Assembly (NCBI GenBank): GCA_022828595.1
Contig: JAKGHH010000005.1
Span: forward strand, 69,559,655 to 69,623,654
DNA from: Nelumbo lutea
Taxonomy: Eukaryota > Streptophyta > Magnoliopsida > Proteales > Nelumbonaceae
Direction: 5' to 3'
Length of the DNA: 64,000 bases
In this document: piece after piece, positions 62,451 to 64,000 of the stretch
How the letters are laid out: every line of letters begins with the position of its first letter
Numbering within the stretch: position 1 is the stretch's first letter
Notes under the pieces: generated by a model
Database searches by the model: none
Seen by the model: the letters and a program-made list of their open reading frames with translations, nothing else
What the model was told of the DNA's origin: nothing
Made by a program: the position numbers and the translations under genes

Positions 62451-64000
62451 AAAAATATATTAGACAGAAGTAACCTCTACAAAGGTCTCAACCCTAGGAG
62501 TTTTTGTCCGTTGGGAGACCTTATGAGTTAGTAGTGTAGAAATTAAGTTCTTAGTTCTCATAAAAAACTAGTGGCAGAATTAGGGGGGAAATATATGGTT
62601 AATAGTGTAGTTGTTGAGCCGTCGAAGATGGATGGCATGTTTATATGCACTATTAAGTAGGTGCAGTAATTCTATATGATGATAATAATGTATTCAAAAG
62701 TTTTTATAAATTTTATGTATTTTTATTTTTATATTTTTTGTTTTTAATTATTAATTGGATGCAGATTGTCAATTCTAAATAGGTATATAAATATTTTATA
62801 CAAATATGTGATAATTGGATTGAATTGTGAATTTTAAGTATCATTGACAGACTTATTTGTTTGGTTATATTCTTCTTTTTGTAATGTTTTATCTTTATTT
62901 GTTCATTTATGAAAAAAAATGTATGATTTAAATAAAAATAAATGAATGAAGTGAAAAGTAGCAGTTCAATTTACAATTTAAACATCGCAATTAAATAGAT
63001 ACTAAATTCAAAAATGAGTATTTTAGTCAAAAGAAATTTCCAAAATCTTATTCATATTTTTAATAGTAGTGTATATATAGAATTATAAATGTGTTAAATT
63101 TTTTTATAATTTGTTTATTTTTGTGTGTAAAAAATAATTCTAATGTGCTACACTTACTTTTTGTTTAATATGATAAATATATGATATTATAAATGTGCCT
63201 GATTTTTTTTTGCAAAATTTATGTACTTTTTTCATTTTTGTATTTTTATATTTTATTAATTTAATTATTTGTTTATGATATTAAATTTTGACACATTTGA
63301 CCAATAAGTTGAACTAATGATCTTTGTCAAATAGTAAAATAATTTCATTTTCGGTCAATTCTAAATTATGTATGTCATTTTCATCATCAATAAAAACAAT
63401 TATTATTTATTACACTATTTTTAAATGTGATTGATAAAAATATCATAAATGTGTCTACTTTTTCTATTTTTTGTAATTTTCTATATTTATTTATATTTTA
63501 TAAATTTTATTACCTAACTATCACTTCATAGGTTGATCAATTTGAGTTGGATGGTTGAATTACTTAGCCACCACTTGGATAAAGAATGATTTTATTTTTT
63601 AAGTCAATTTTTAAAATATATATATAGGTTTATATTGTTAAAAATATTGGAATACATCTAATTAATAGTATTTATTAATAAAAAATAACTTAAATATATG
63701 ATTTAATAAGAACAAATGGGAGTCAATGCTTTAAGTAAAAGAGTTAATGAGAGAGGATTAAATGAAGTAGAAAGTAATAATTGAAGTTGCATTTTCAACC
63801 CTTACAATTGGAGATGGACTAAATACACATATATGGGCATTTTGCTAACATTAAAAAACTTTCACCCTGCATCTACACTTTTATATATAGTATATATTTT
63901 AATATACTTCTTTGCCTACACTTAGGAGTGTCCATGGGTCAGTTTAGTTCGGTTTTTAGTCTGCTTGATCAACCAAGTGGACTTGGTTTGGTTGGGAAAC

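Larger units (their letters stand above)
53429..64000. repeat. Large duplicated segment, copy 2 (runs off the window)
   Basis: Collinear with 35420-45784 over its full length. Differences are substitutions, many 1-bp indels, the hairpin difference at 54129-54180, and a 201-bp segment (62250-62450) absent from copy 1. The MITE at 45952 and the AT-rich region beyond it have no partner within the window because copy 2 is cut by the window end. Confidence 0.95.

Overview
The window is nuclear DNA from a flowering plant. The evidence is spliced genes with GT-AG introns, Ty1/copia and LINE retrotransposons, MITEs, SINEs, a MULE, and proteins matching the plant symplekin and IRX9H families. The exact lineage cannot be fixed from this sequence. 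No bacterial-type operon, CRISPR array, rRNA gene or intact tRNA gene was seen.

Region 1 (1-34734, + strand) is most of a symplekin/PTA1 gene (ESP4 in Arabidopsis). It codes for the scaffold of the mRNA 3'-end cleavage and polyadenylation machinery. I could place 21 consecutive exons by splice sites and reading frame (about 1044 residues, to the stop at 34732-34734). The N-terminal HEAT part lies left of the window. All introns are phase 0 except the last. The gene spans over 34 kb because the introns carry transposable elements: LINE RNase H remnants, copia fragments, SINEs, Tourist-like MITEs, and in intron 17 a copia element with a second copia nested in it in the opposite orientation.

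Region 2 (35420-45784) holds a complete three-exon gene on the - strand for a GT43 glycosyltransferase of the IRX9H type (409 aa, xylan backbone synthesis in the Golgi). It converges on the symplekin gene. LINE and SINE remnants surround it.

Region 3 (about 44.4-53.3 kb) is very AT-rich and gene-free. It is built from diverged repeat modules in both orientations. It also holds a 1.13 kb non-autonomous MULE with long TIRs and a perfect 9-bp target duplication, two adjacent Tourist-like MITEs, a 32-bp minisatellite, GA-rich arrays and a direct repeat of about 1.07 kb.

A run of exactly 100 N (53329-53428) follows. Region 4 (53429-64000) is then a near-identical second copy of region 2, starting at the first base after the gap and running off the window. 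Its IRX9H copy carries a 1-bp deletion in exon 2 and a 1-bp insertion in exon 3. An uncollapsed second haplotype joined at a scaffold gap is the simplest reading; a true tandem duplication is the alternative. The two copies also differ by structural changes, including two inverted repeats in copy 1 that look like template-switch events, so they are genuinely different molecules and not the same reads used twice.
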